A stretch of DNA of 5,726 nt from Flavobacteriales bacterium. GTDB taxonomy: Bacteria; Bacteroidota; Bacteroidia; Flavobacteriales; BACL11. The translations under genes and the position numbers were made by a program. The DNA is taken from positions 1 through 5,726 of the forward strand of contig JABHQB010000026.1 of the NCBI GenBank assembly GCA_018695965.1, read 5' to 3'. The notes below the pieces were generated by a model that did no database searches, was not told the DNA's origin, and was given only the letters and a program-made list of their open reading frames with translations. This document shows positions 1 to 5,726 of the stretch, piece by piece (position 1 is the stretch's first letter; every line of letters starts with the position of its first letter).

Positions 1-1
1 T

Positions 2-70
2 GTTTATATTTACAACACAAATAATTATGAAATTGTACAAGTAGAGCAAATTCACTTAACAAACCATTAA
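2..70 (+). CDS. Possible C-terminal tail of an upstream gene (partial)
   Basis: Frame 2 is open from the window edge for 22 codons and ends with TAA at 68-70, four bases before the next start codon. The tail reads like ordinary protein (VYIYNTNNYEIVQVEQIHLT, then NH) and the spacing matches the tight packing of the genes that follow. No family can be assigned from so few residues. An open run of this length is not rare by chance, and the stretch could instead be a 5' leader. Extending the sequence upstream would settle it. Confidence 0.35.
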   Translation, partial: VYIYNTNNYEIVQVEQIHLTNH

Positions 71-74
71 TCTT

Positions 75-1055
75 ATGAAAAAACTACTACTATTACTAAG
101 TCTGCCTTTAATCGTTTCTGGGCAAGTTCAACAATTAGATGCAATTATTCAAAATGATGCCAGTAATTTTTTAGAAGCATACTTTTCACCTCTTGGTCAA
201 AGTTTTGGAGCGGGATTAAATAATGGTTGGTACAATACTGCGAAACCTCATAAACTAGGAGGTTTTGATGTTACTCTTACCTTAAATGCTGTACATGTGC
301 CAAGTACAATGCTAGTTTTTGATCCGAATGATATTGATAATTTTTCCTCTAATTCTACGACTCCAACTATTTTAGGGGCAGGAGACGGTTCAGAGATTAC
401 TTATACTAATAATGGAAACAGCATTACTTTTGACATGCCACATCAAGGGTCATTAAAAAAGAGTTTAATCCCTGTTCCAATGATAAATGCAGGACTTGGA
501 CTAGTTAAGAAAACAGAGATTGATGTCAGATACCTTCCTACATATGATTTTGATATGGGATTTGTAGGAAAAGGTTCTGTGGAATTATGGGGTATTGGAA
601 TAAAACATGATTTATTGCAATGGATACCTGTAGCTGGAGATGCAATTCCAATAAGCCTCTCTATTCAAGCAGGACACACTAAATTTAACACTTCATTTTC
701 TATAGAAAATCCTGACCCATCATCATCTGTAAATCAAGATATAAGTATGGATGTTAATTCAACTACAGTAAATTTGATTCTATCTAAAAAACTATTAATG
801 CTTACCGCTTATGCTGGGATAGGATACAATTCATCTGTCACCACATTTAATGCAGAAACAGAATCCTTCTATTTTGGTGTCGATGGATCCTCTATACAAA
901 TGAATATTCCTCTAGAAATGAAATTTGAATCTCAAAATGAAATGAGAACAAATATTGGGTTAAGACTTAATTTGGCAGTTATTGCAATACAAGCAAATCA
1001 TACTTTTTCTAAATATCCAGTAACAACTGTTGGAGTTGGTATTAGTGTAAGGTAG
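75..1055 (+). CDS. DUF6588-like secreted, probable outer-membrane protein
   Basis: This 326-residue protein starts with a typical signal peptide: MKK, a leucine-rich core at residues 4-14, and likely cleavage near SGQ (15-17). The N-terminal part carries the pattern I associate with Bacteroidota DUF6588 proteins: a short helical lead (about 22-50), then LNNGWYNTAKPHKLGGFDVTL (48-68) with alternating hydrophobic strands after it. Further strands with GxGxG character (139-143, 163-174, 246-252) and a final strand ending in VGVGISVR suggest a beta-barrel or barrel-like fold in the outer membrane. There is no lipobox cysteine. The biochemical function of the family is unknown to me. The ATG at 75 is chosen because it directly precedes the signal peptide. 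The stop abuts the next gene with no spacer, which implies cotranscription and possibly translational coupling. The family assignment rests on recalled motif similarity, not a search. Confidence 0.8.
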   Translation: MKKLLLLLSLPLIVSGQVQQLDAIIQNDASNFLEAYFSPLGQSFGAGLNNGWYNTAKPHKLGGFDVTLTLNAVHVPSTMLVFDPNDIDNFSSNSTTPTILGAGDGSEITYTNNGNSITFDMPHQGSLKKSLIPVPMINAGLGLVKKTEIDVRYLPTYDFDMGFVGKGSVELWGIGIKHDLLQWIPVAGDAIPISLSIQAGHTKFNTSFSIENPDPSSSVNQDISMDVNSTTVNLILSKKLLMLTAYAGIGYNSSVTTFNAETESFYFGVDGSSIQMNIPLEMKFESQNEMRTNIGLRLNLAVIAIQANHTFSKYPVTTVGVGISVR

Positions 1056-1655
1056 ATGAAAAAGAAACTACTTCTTTGTCTTTTTTTAACATTTCTGTCT
1101 TTGTTTTCATTTTCTCAAAACTTTAAGGGGGGAGTAATTGCTGGAATTGCTACCTCTCAAGTTTCAGGAGATGCTTTAGGAGGTCTTCATAAAGCTGGAT
1201 TATATTTAGGAGTGTTTACACAACTTCCTATTTCTCCTATTTCCAATATCAAGATGGAAATGAACTACATCCAAAAAGGGAGTAATAATCCCAAAATATC
1301 AGAAAATCTTGTGCCTGACATTTCAACGTCTTATATAGAAGTCCCCATTTCTGTCAACTATTATCAGAACGAAATTATGTGTTTTGAAATTGGCCTGCAA
1401 ACGGCTTTTTTATTAAATTTTTCCGACAATGATTTGTATGGCCCAATACCTAATGATCAAAGTATTCCATTTAATAAAGTTGATTTAGGAGCTTTTATCG
1501 GAATGAATTATCATCTTACAGATAACATTCTATTAAATAGTAGAATTAGCAATTCTATTTTGCCAATAAGGCCTCATGCTTCCGGAGCTATTTATCAGTT
1601 AAATAGAGGTCAGTATAATTCCGTTTTAAGTTTTACTTTACATTATATAATATGA
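1056..1655 (+). CDS. Outer-membrane beta-barrel protein, PorT-like family
   Basis: This 199-residue protein has a clear signal peptide (residues 1-20, likely cleaved FSFS|QNF) followed by a small beta-barrel of the OMP_b-brl_2 / 'PorT family' type common in Bacteroidota. The first strand FKGGVIAGIATSQVSGD and the segment with GLHKAGLYLG (44-53) are characteristic. They are followed by the MEMNYIQKGS strand (67-76), YIEVPISVNYY (93-103), FEIGLQTAFLL and a C-terminal strand SVLSFTLHYII. The length suits an 8-10 strand barrel. It is probably not the type IX secretion component PorT itself, which is longer and which I would not name without a search; treat it as a small barrel of unknown role. 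It starts on the base after the upstream stop codon and overlaps ubiX by four bases (ATGA), so the three genes are very likely one operon. Confidence 0.82.
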   Translation: MKKKLLLCLFLTFLSLFSFSQNFKGGVIAGIATSQVSGDALGGLHKAGLYLGVFTQLPISPISNIKMEMNYIQKGSNNPKISENLVPDISTSYIEVPISVNYYQNEIMCFEIGLQTAFLLNFSDNDLYGPIPNDQSIPFNKVDLGAFIGMNYHLTDNILLNSRISNSILPIRPHASGAIYQLNRGQYNSVLSFTLHYII

Positions 1656-2227
1656 CAAATACAAAACACAAGATCATTGTAGCTGTTACAGGAGCTAGCG
1701 GATCAATTTATGCAAAAGTTCTTTTTGAAAAACTTCAAAAATTGTCAAATCAAATTGAAGAAATTGGAGTTGTTATGTCAGACAATGCAAAATTTGTTTG
1801 GGAAACAGAATTAGGTAATACTGACTACAATAAACTACCTTATACTTTCTATGAAAAACAAGATTTTATGGCTCCCTTTGCTAGTGGTTCTGCAAATTTC
1901 AAAACAATGATTGTTTGTCCTTGTTCAATGGGAACATTAGGAAGAATTTCCTCAGGAATTTCTAATGATTTAACAACAAGAGCTGCAGATGTTATATTAA
2001 AGGAAAGAAGAAAACTAATATTAGTTGCCCGTGAAACACCGCTTAGTCTGATACATATAAATAATATGAAAACAATTACAGAAAGTGGTGGTATAATTTG
2101 TCCAGCAACACCATCCTTCTATAGTAATCCTACTAGTTTTGAAGATCTAGCTTCTACTGTAGTTGATAGAGTATTAACACTATCGGGTTTTGAACATAAT
2201 TCATTTAGTTGGGGAGAGAAACAATAA
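1652..2227 (+). CDS. ubiX: UbiX flavin prenyltransferase
   Basis: UbiX joins a dimethylallyl group to FMN, making prenylated FMN, the cofactor of UbiD-family (de)carboxylases used in quinone and aromatic acid metabolism; it is cytoplasmic. The 191-residue length is typical. The flavin-binding start VTGASGSIYA (12-21) is intact, as are E51 in the WETE segment, APFASGS (74-80), CPCSMGTLGRISSG (89-102), the NDLTTRAADVILKERR block (105-120) with the basic residues of the active site, RETPLSLIHINNM (127-139), and PATPSFYSNP (151-160) with the conserved tyrosine Y157. The ATG overlaps the stop of the upstream barrel gene (ATGA, 1652-1655), a sign of translational coupling. No UbiD partner lies in the window. 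Bacteroidota use menaquinone, so the product may serve a UbiD-type step of menaquinone synthesis or another decarboxylase; that is inference. Confidence 0.95.
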   Translation: MTNTKHKIIVAVTGASGSIYAKVLFEKLQKLSNQIEEIGVVMSDNAKFVWETELGNTDYNKLPYTFYEKQDFMAPFASGSANFKTMIVCPCSMGTLGRISSGISNDLTTRAADVILKERRKLILVARETPLSLIHINNMKTITESGGIICPATPSFYSNPTSFEDLASTVVDRVLTLSGFEHNSFSWGEKQ

Positions 2228-2269
2228 TATTCTAATAGTAGTGTTATTATAACTAATAAAACAAATTAT

Positions 2270-2455
2270 ATGTTAGAATTCAGTAAAAAAATACTCTCAA
2301 AAGTTAGTTTCGATAAATCATTATTTAAGAAAGAATTACAAAAAAGCTCCGGTTGGATGAGTAAAAAAGAACTTATGCATTTAAAAATATGGGCACTCAC
2401 AGCGTTTGCAGGATATAAAAAAATAATCCTGGAAGTATTTGATAATATTTCCTAA
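2270..2455 (+). CDS. Small conserved-looking hypothetical protein, 61 residues
   Basis: A 61-residue basic protein without signal peptide or membrane helix, predicted to be mostly helical. Its pattern (MLEFSKKILSKVSFDKSLFKKEL, broken here as residues 1-20 and FKKEL at 19-23, then a SKKELMHLKIWALTAF segment at 31-46) resembles short uncharacterised proteins I recall from other Bacteroidota, which share 'VSFD..LF.KEL.K' followed by 'EL..L..W'. No function is known to me. It lies 42 bases after ubiX on the same strand with no terminator between, so it is probably the last gene of the operon. Its stop codon (2453-2455) overlaps the ruvB stop on the other strand. Compositional bias alone would not give such a regular amphipathic pattern, so I take it as a real gene. 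Confidence 0.7.
   Translation: MLEFSKKILSKVSFDKSLFKKELQKSSGWMSKKELMHLKIWALTAFAGYKKIILEVFDNIS
2417..2452 (-). terminator. Possible intrinsic terminator of ruvB
   Basis: Read on the - strand, immediately after the ruvB stop, positions 2452-2431 can fold into an 8-pair hairpin with one internal mismatch and a 4-base loop (GGAA...TTCC at the base). After a 4-base gap comes a T-rich stretch with seven consecutive T (2423-2417). It lies inside the 3' end of the convergent 61-residue gene. The stem is AT-rich and imperfect, so confidence is low. Confidence 0.35.
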
Positions 2456-3462
2456 AATAACGTGTCTTGGTCAGGAGATTTTAATCTCCCTAAATGTTTA
2501 AATGCTTTATCGGTAGCTGTTCTACCTCTAGTAGTTCTCATTAAATATCCCTCCTGTATTAAATAAGGTTCATATACCTCTTCAATGGTTCCAGCTTGCT
2601 CACTAACAGCAGTAGCAATAGTTGATAATCCAACAGGACCACCCTTAAATTTATCAATAATTGCAGATAAAATTCTATTGTCCATCTCATCTAATCCGTT
2701 TTCATCTACATTAAGTTCATTTAATGCATACTGAGAAATTTCTTTATTTATATTTCCATCTCCCTTTACTTGAGCAAAATCTCGTACTCTTCTTAAAAGT
2801 GAATTTGCAATTCTTGGAGTTCCTCTGCTTCTTCCAGCAATTTCAAATGCTGCATCTTTAGTAATACTTACATCTAAGATGGTTGCAGAACGATTTACAA
2901 TATCAGAAAGTATAGATTTGTTATAATATTCCAAACGAGAATTAATTCCAAATCTGGCTCTAAGAGGAGCGGTAAGCAATCCAGAACGAGTAGTAGCTCC
3001 AATCAAAGTAAAAGGATTAATCTTTATTTGTACTGAACGAGCATTTGGCCCAGATTCAATCATAATATCAATCTGATAATCTTCCATTGCGGAATAAAGA
3101 TACTCTTCTATAATTGGGTTCAGTCGGTGAATTTCATCAATAAATAAAACGTCTCTTTCTTCTAAATTAGTAAGAAGCCCGGCTAAATCAGCAGGTTTAT
3201 CTAATACTGGTCCTGAAGTAGTTATAATACCAACAGAGAGTTCATTTGCAATAATATATGATAATGTAGTTTTACCAAGTCCTGGAGGTCCATGTAATAA
3301 AACATGGTCCAATGCATCTTGTCTTTCTTTTGCTGCTTGAATAAAGACCTTCAAATTACCTACAATCTGATCTTGCCCCCGAAAATCTTCAAAACCTTTT
3401 GGTCTTAAAGCATGTTCAAAATCTTCCGATTCAAATTCTTTATCTTCAATATCCTCATTCAT
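2452..3462 (-). CDS. ruvB: Holliday junction branch migration ATPase RuvB
   Basis: RuvB is the AAA+ ring motor that, with RuvA, drives branch migration of Holliday junctions before RuvC cleavage. Numbering from the ATG at 3462 (336 residues), the sequence shows the ALRPKGFEDFRGQDQ entry (18-32), Walker A GPPGLGKTT (58-66), Walker B VLFIDEIH (105-112), sensor 1 IGATTR (154-159), the arginine-finger segment LRARFG (167-172), sensor 2 RGTPRIAN (213-220) and a complete C-terminal winged helix from about 258 with GGPVGLSTIA and QEGYLMRTTRGR. Length and motifs are normal for an intact gene. A GTG at 3468, in frame, would add only two residues (ML); I prefer the ATG because flavobacterial RuvB proteins usually begin MNE. 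No ribosome-binding site precedes either start. Neither ruvA nor ruvC is in the window. The gene follows the act-cluster terminator and so probably has its own promoter. Confidence 0.97.
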   Translation of the reverse strand: MNEDIEDKEFESEDFEHALRPKGFEDFRGQDQIVGNLKVFIQAAKERQDALDHVLLHGPPGLGKTTLSYIIANELSVGIITTSGPVLDKPADLAGLLTNLEERDVLFIDEIHRLNPIIEEYLYSAMEDYQIDIMIESGPNARSVQIKINPFTLIGATTRSGLLTAPLRARFGINSRLEYYNKSILSDIVNRSATILDVSITKDAAFEIAGRSRGTPRIANSLLRRVRDFAQVKGDGNINKEISQYALNELNVDENGLDEMDNRILSAIIDKFKGGPVGLSTIATAVSEQAGTIEEVYEPYLIQEGYLMRTTRGRTATDKAFKHLGRLKSPDQDTLF

Positions 3463-3467
3463 TAGCA

Positions 3468-3475
3468 CAAATGTA
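3468..3475 (-). promoter_or_regulatory. Candidate Bacteroidota -7 promoter element for ruvB
   Basis: On the - strand the octamer TACATTTG matches the Bacteroidota -7 consensus TAnnTTTG. It ends six bases before the preferred ATG (3462), so transcription would begin at or next to the start codon and give a leaderless or nearly leaderless message. No good TTTG/TTG element sits at the expected 19-21 base distance upstream; that place is occupied by the T-tract of the terminator. One eight-base match in AT-rich DNA is weak evidence, but a promoter is needed here because the terminator lies just upstream. Confidence 0.3.
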
Positions 3476-3489
3476 ATAAAGTAATTTAT

Positions 3490-3519
3490 AAAAAAAGGGT
3501 CAGAATTAACTGACCCTTT
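3490..3519 (-). terminator. Intrinsic terminator at the end of the act cluster
   Basis: A perfect 10-base inverted repeat (AAAGGGTCAG / CTGACCCTTT, arms 3494-3503 and 3510-3519) encloses a 6-base loop. On the - strand its G/C core is followed directly by seven T (3496-3490), the classic layout of a Rho-independent terminator. It begins 22 bases after the actF stop codon and points the same way as actDEF. On the + strand it would be followed by only a weak T/A tract, so it acts mainly on the act transcript. Confidence 0.9.
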
Positions 3520-3541
3520 ATAATTATATTAACATTATATA

Positions 3542-4786
3542 CTATGTGTGTAAATGTTTACTTTCCTCTAAGAATGGATGATTTTTGACCTCTAAAGGAA
3601 CTTTAGTAAGAGAGTTTAATACAACATAGATAAACAATCCAAAGTATCCTAATCCCATTCCAATTTCTGTGAATCCAATATGTCCGTGATGACCTAATGT
3701 ACCAGGAGCAACCAATAAATATGAATTAATCCAGTGTCCAATTAAGATTATAATACAAACAAAGATAAGTCTTCCATTATGTCTTTTTGCGTCTCTACTC
3801 ATAAGTATAACTATAGGAACAATAAAATTGATAATCATAGAAAACCAAAACAAGAATCTATAATTAGAAACTTCTAATCGTGCAGTAAAATAAGTTACTT
3901 CCTCAGGAATATTTGAATACCAAATTAACATAAATTGAGAAAACCACATATAAGTCCAAACTAAGGAGAATGCAAACACCCATTTCCCTAAATCATGAAT
4001 ATGACTATCATTTACATGAGATAAATAACCTAATCTTTTTAAATATAGGGTAATCAATAAAATAGTAGCAAAACCAATTACTGCCCACTCAGAAAATACA
4101 TACCATCCGAATAAAGTACTAAACCAATGTGTATCGATTGACATAATCCAATCCCACGAAGCAACTGCTGATGTAACAGCAAAGAATACCATAAACCAAG
4201 CGGAAGTCTTTACTCCTTTATTATAATAAGAAAGTCCTCCATGTTGATCTTCTGCTAAGGAAAGTTGTTTTAATTTTCTTCCAAAGTAAATCCATCCTAA
4301 AATATAAAAAACGGATCTAGCTAAAAAGAAAGTGGTATTTAAAAAGGCTTCTTTACCTGCAATTATTTTGTCATAAGTAGGGTTAGGTATTTCATCCCCA
4401 TCATCATCTAAAATTGAATTTCCTAAATCATCAAGTAAGAACTCTTTCATAATTCCATCTTCCATCCAATGATAAATATGATTTCCTCCAAAATGCATTG
4501 CTGCAGATACCATAATAATTAACATAATTAAACCACTAATAGGTAAAAACGAGATTACTGCTTCTGGTATTCTTTTTAGTACAATAGACCAAGCCGCTTC
4601 CGATACATATTGTAATGCAATAAAAAACACAGCAAATACAGATATCCCTAAAAAGAAATAATTATTAAATAATAAACTAGGCCATGAAGAGTGAGCGTCC
4701 GTTGCAAATCCAAATATTAAAGAAATTAATCCAACAGTCATTAAAGCCATTGATAAATTTCTTGCGCTTTTCGTTATTGTAAACAT
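3542..4786 (-). CDS. actF: Alternative complex III subunit ActF, ten-helix membrane protein
   Basis: ActF is one of the two large integral subunits (related to NrfD/PsrC proteins, as is ActC) of alternative complex III, which oxidises menaquinol and reduces cytochrome c or a bound oxidase. The 414-residue sequence shows about ten hydrophobic segments, near 12-30, 43-62, 75-97, 150-169, 195-215, 224-249, 268-290, 308-329, 338-358 and 372-392. Conserved-looking loops include SWDWIMSIDTHWFSTLFGWY (210-229) and WTYMWFSQFMLIWYSNIPEE (277-296), typical of the family, and the short C-terminal NHPFLEES tail (402-409). Between helices 3 and 4 is an acidic stretch (117-139) that seems longer than in relatives I recall. 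The gene starts 22 bases after the actE stop, in the same operon, and is followed by a strong terminator. The ATG choice is natural: the first helix begins 11 residues later. No Shine-Dalgarno sequence is evident. Confidence 0.93.
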   Translation of the reverse strand: MFTITKSARNLSMALMTVGLISLIFGFATDAHSSWPSLLFNNYFFLGISVFAVFFIALQYVSEAAWSIVLKRIPEAVISFLPISGLIMLIIMVSAAMHFGGNHIYHWMEDGIMKEFLLDDLGNSILDDDGDEIPNPTYDKIIAGKEAFLNTTFFLARSVFYILGWIYFGRKLKQLSLAEDQHGGLSYYNKGVKTSAWFMVFFAVTSAVASWDWIMSIDTHWFSTLFGWYVFSEWAVIGFATILLITLYLKRLGYLSHVNDSHIHDLGKWVFAFSLVWTYMWFSQFMLIWYSNIPEEVTYFTARLEVSNYRFLFWFSMIINFIVPIVILMSRDAKRHNGRLIFVCIIILIGHWINSYLLVAPGTLGHHGHIGFTEIGMGLGYFGLFIYVVLNSLTKVPLEVKNHPFLEESKHLHT

Positions 4787-4808
4787 TTTATCTTGTATTA
4801 TTTCTTAA

Positions 4809-5438
4809 TTATTTTTGTAACTTCTCTTGAATATAATATACGATCTGCCATCTTTCTTTTTCTGAAATTTGTGAAGCATGAGGCCCCATCTTGCCATATC
4901 CATACGTAATCGTATGGAATATATGTCCCTCTTTGAGATCAGTCATTGGTTTGTCAGTTCTAGGTCTTTTGGCCTCACTGTCATTAAAATCAGGCATTAC
5001 GGAGTATGGATTGTTAGCAAAACTAGCTTTTGCAATAAGTCCATCTCCTCCTCCTTGATCTCCATGACAATGTGCACACATCATCTTATAAAGTGCTTGA
5101 CCTTCTTCTAAATTTTTCTCATCTTTACTAAAATCTTCTGGATATTTAGCGCTATCCCCAGCATTTAAAAACCAAGAATTATCATCAACACTAGTATCTT
5201 TTTCATAGTCAAAAGTAGATAAATAACCTTGAGCAATAGTCCCTTTTACTGGTATTCCAGTATATCCCTCAATCATATAGGACGTATCTCGAAGAACTAT
5301 ATGTTCTCCATATGTCTCTATACTTGGAGAACGATACATATTTGGCATAAACTCATATCCTGGGGAAGAATCTCCTGCACAAGATATTAAGAAAACTATC
5401 GCTGAAAAAATTCCAATTTTTACAAATAATTTATTCAT
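4809..5438 (-). CDS. actE: Alternative complex III subunit ActE, monohaem cytochrome c lipoprotein
   Basis: ActE is the monohaem cytochrome subunit of alternative complex III, held at the periplasmic face of the inner membrane and carrying electrons out towards the oxidase or a soluble carrier. The 209-residue protein has a lipoprotein signal peptide with lipobox LISC (cysteine 20, predicted to be lipidated). The segment GYEFMPNMYRSPSIETYG (27-44) is a hallmark of Bacteroidota ActE. A single class I cytochrome c domain covers roughly 108-209, with the haem-binding motif CAHCH (121-125), a following GDQGGGDG, the probable axial methionine M184 in YGYGKMGPHASQIS, and the C-terminal helix ERWQIVYYIQ. 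All key residues are present and the length is normal. Its ATG lies two bases after the actD stop, which indicates translational coupling, and actF follows after 22 bases. Confidence 0.95.
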   Translation of the reverse strand: MNKLFVKIGIFSAIVFLISCAGDSSPGYEFMPNMYRSPSIETYGEHIVLRDTSYMIEGYTGIPVKGTIAQGYLSTFDYEKDTSVDDNSWFLNAGDSAKYPEDFSKDEKNLEEGQALYKMMCAHCHGDQGGGDGLIAKASFANNPYSVMPDFNDSEAKRPRTDKPMTDLKEGHIFHTITYGYGKMGPHASQISEKERWQIVYYIQEKLQK

Positions 5439-5440
5439 GA

Positions 5441-5726
5441 TTATGAGTCTTTTTCATTAATTTCAGAAGCTCCTGTTTTTGCTAATAAATCCTTTATAGT
5501 TTTTGTTTCTCCACTTACTTCAAGTTCCATTAAAAATTTATCATCAGTAGTTCTTTCATCTGGAGAATCAGATTCAGCCCCAGGGTATAGTCCACATCTA
5601 ATTAAATATGTAATTGACATTAAATGTGCCGCAAACATGACTGTACATTCAAACATAATTGGAACAAAAGCTGGCATGTTATGATAGAATGTCCAGTTAG
5701 GCTTCCCTCCAATATTTTGAGGCCAA
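5441..5726 (-). CDS. actD: Alternative complex III subunit ActD, C-terminal part (cut by window edge)
   Basis: The reading frame stays open to the window edge, giving at least 94 residues of the C-terminal half. The gene therefore starts outside the window, and the ATG at 5677 is an internal methionine. The visible part begins WPQNIGGKPNWTFYHNMPAF, a motif typical of ActD (DUF3341) just before its second membrane helix. The helix itself (FVPIMFECTVMFAAHLMSI) follows, then a charged tail with DERTTDDKFLMELE that ends in a small acidic segment. ActD is a small two-helix membrane subunit of alternative complex III; the N-terminal domain and first helix are missing here. It stops two bases before actE, in the same operon. 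The rest of the complex (actA, actB, actC) would be expected upstream, beyond the right edge. Confidence 0.92.
   Translation of the reverse strand, partial: WPQNIGGKPNWTFYHNMPAFVPIMFECTVMFAAHLMSITYLIRCGLYPGAESDSPDERTTDDKFLMELEVSGETKTIKDLLAKTGASEINEKDS

Noticed and set aside
5..12. TATATTTA as a -7 promoter element for the + strand genes
   Set aside because: It lacks the final G of TAnnTTTG, the matching upstream element would be outside the window, and the stretch may be coding.
1056..1655. Naming the barrel gene porT (type IX secretion)
   Set aside because: It is shorter than PorT and no PorT-specific feature could be confirmed; the 'PorT family' label covers many unrelated small barrels.
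2474..2489. Inverted repeat GGAGATT / AATCTCC with a 2-base centre, inside the ruvB 3' end
   Set aside because: No T-tract follows on either strand, and it falls within the conserved-length C-terminus of ruvB, so it is not convincing as a terminator or operator.
3463..3468. GTG at 3468 as the ruvB start
   Set aside because: It adds only two residues (ML), lacks a ribosome-binding site and lies on a possible promoter element; the ATG at 3462 gives the usual MNE beginning.
4878..5111. An open frame of 77 codons on the + strand
   Set aside because: It lies wholly antisense to the cytochrome domain of actE, has no recognisable features and its composition is that of a reverse-strand shadow.
5441..5677. 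A complete 78-residue membrane protein starting at the ATG at 5677
   Set aside because: The frame stays open past this ATG to the window edge and encodes typical ActD sequence (WPQNIGGKPN) upstream of it, so the ATG is internal.

Overview
The window is AT-rich and reads as a piece of a Bacteroidota chromosome, most likely order Flavobacteriales. The evidence is the gene content: an alternative complex III (act) cluster, a DUF6588-type secreted protein, a PorT-like outer-membrane barrel with the typical family pattern, and a RuvB closest in style to flavobacterial RuvB. Starts also lack Shine-Dalgarno sequences, as is normal in this phylum. No mobile element, CRISPR array, rRNA or tRNA was seen.

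Left part, + strand (about 1-2455): a compact unidirectional group. A possible C-terminal tail of an upstream gene ends at 70. It is followed by a DUF6588-like secreted protein (75-1055), a small outer-membrane beta-barrel protein (1056-1655), the flavin prenyltransferase ubiX (1652-2227) and a small conserved-looking 61-residue protein (2270-2455). The spacings of 4, 0, -4 and 42 bases suggest one transcript. It joins envelope proteins to an enzyme making the prenylated-FMN cofactor of UbiD decarboxylases; no ubiD is visible here.

Middle, - strand (2452-3462): ruvB, the ATPase motor of Holliday-junction branch migration. Its stop codon overlaps that of the 61-residue gene, so the two genes converge with no spacer. 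Just upstream of ruvB lies a perfect-stem intrinsic terminator (3490-3519) that closes the act cluster.

Right part, - strand (3542-5726): the 3' end of the act operon in the order actD (cut by the window edge), actE, actF. These encode the small membrane subunit, the monohaem lipoprotein cytochrome c and a ten-helix membrane subunit of alternative complex III. This complex oxidises menaquinol and passes electrons towards a cytochrome oxidase. The cluster ends right after actF, with no cytochrome oxidase genes before ruvB.

Nothing here amounts to a clearly new biological system. The points most worth a second look are an acidic, calcium-site-like insertion in ActF, the missing oxidase genes after actF, the spacer-free convergent gene pair, and the ruvB start with a possible promoter element pressed against the start codon.
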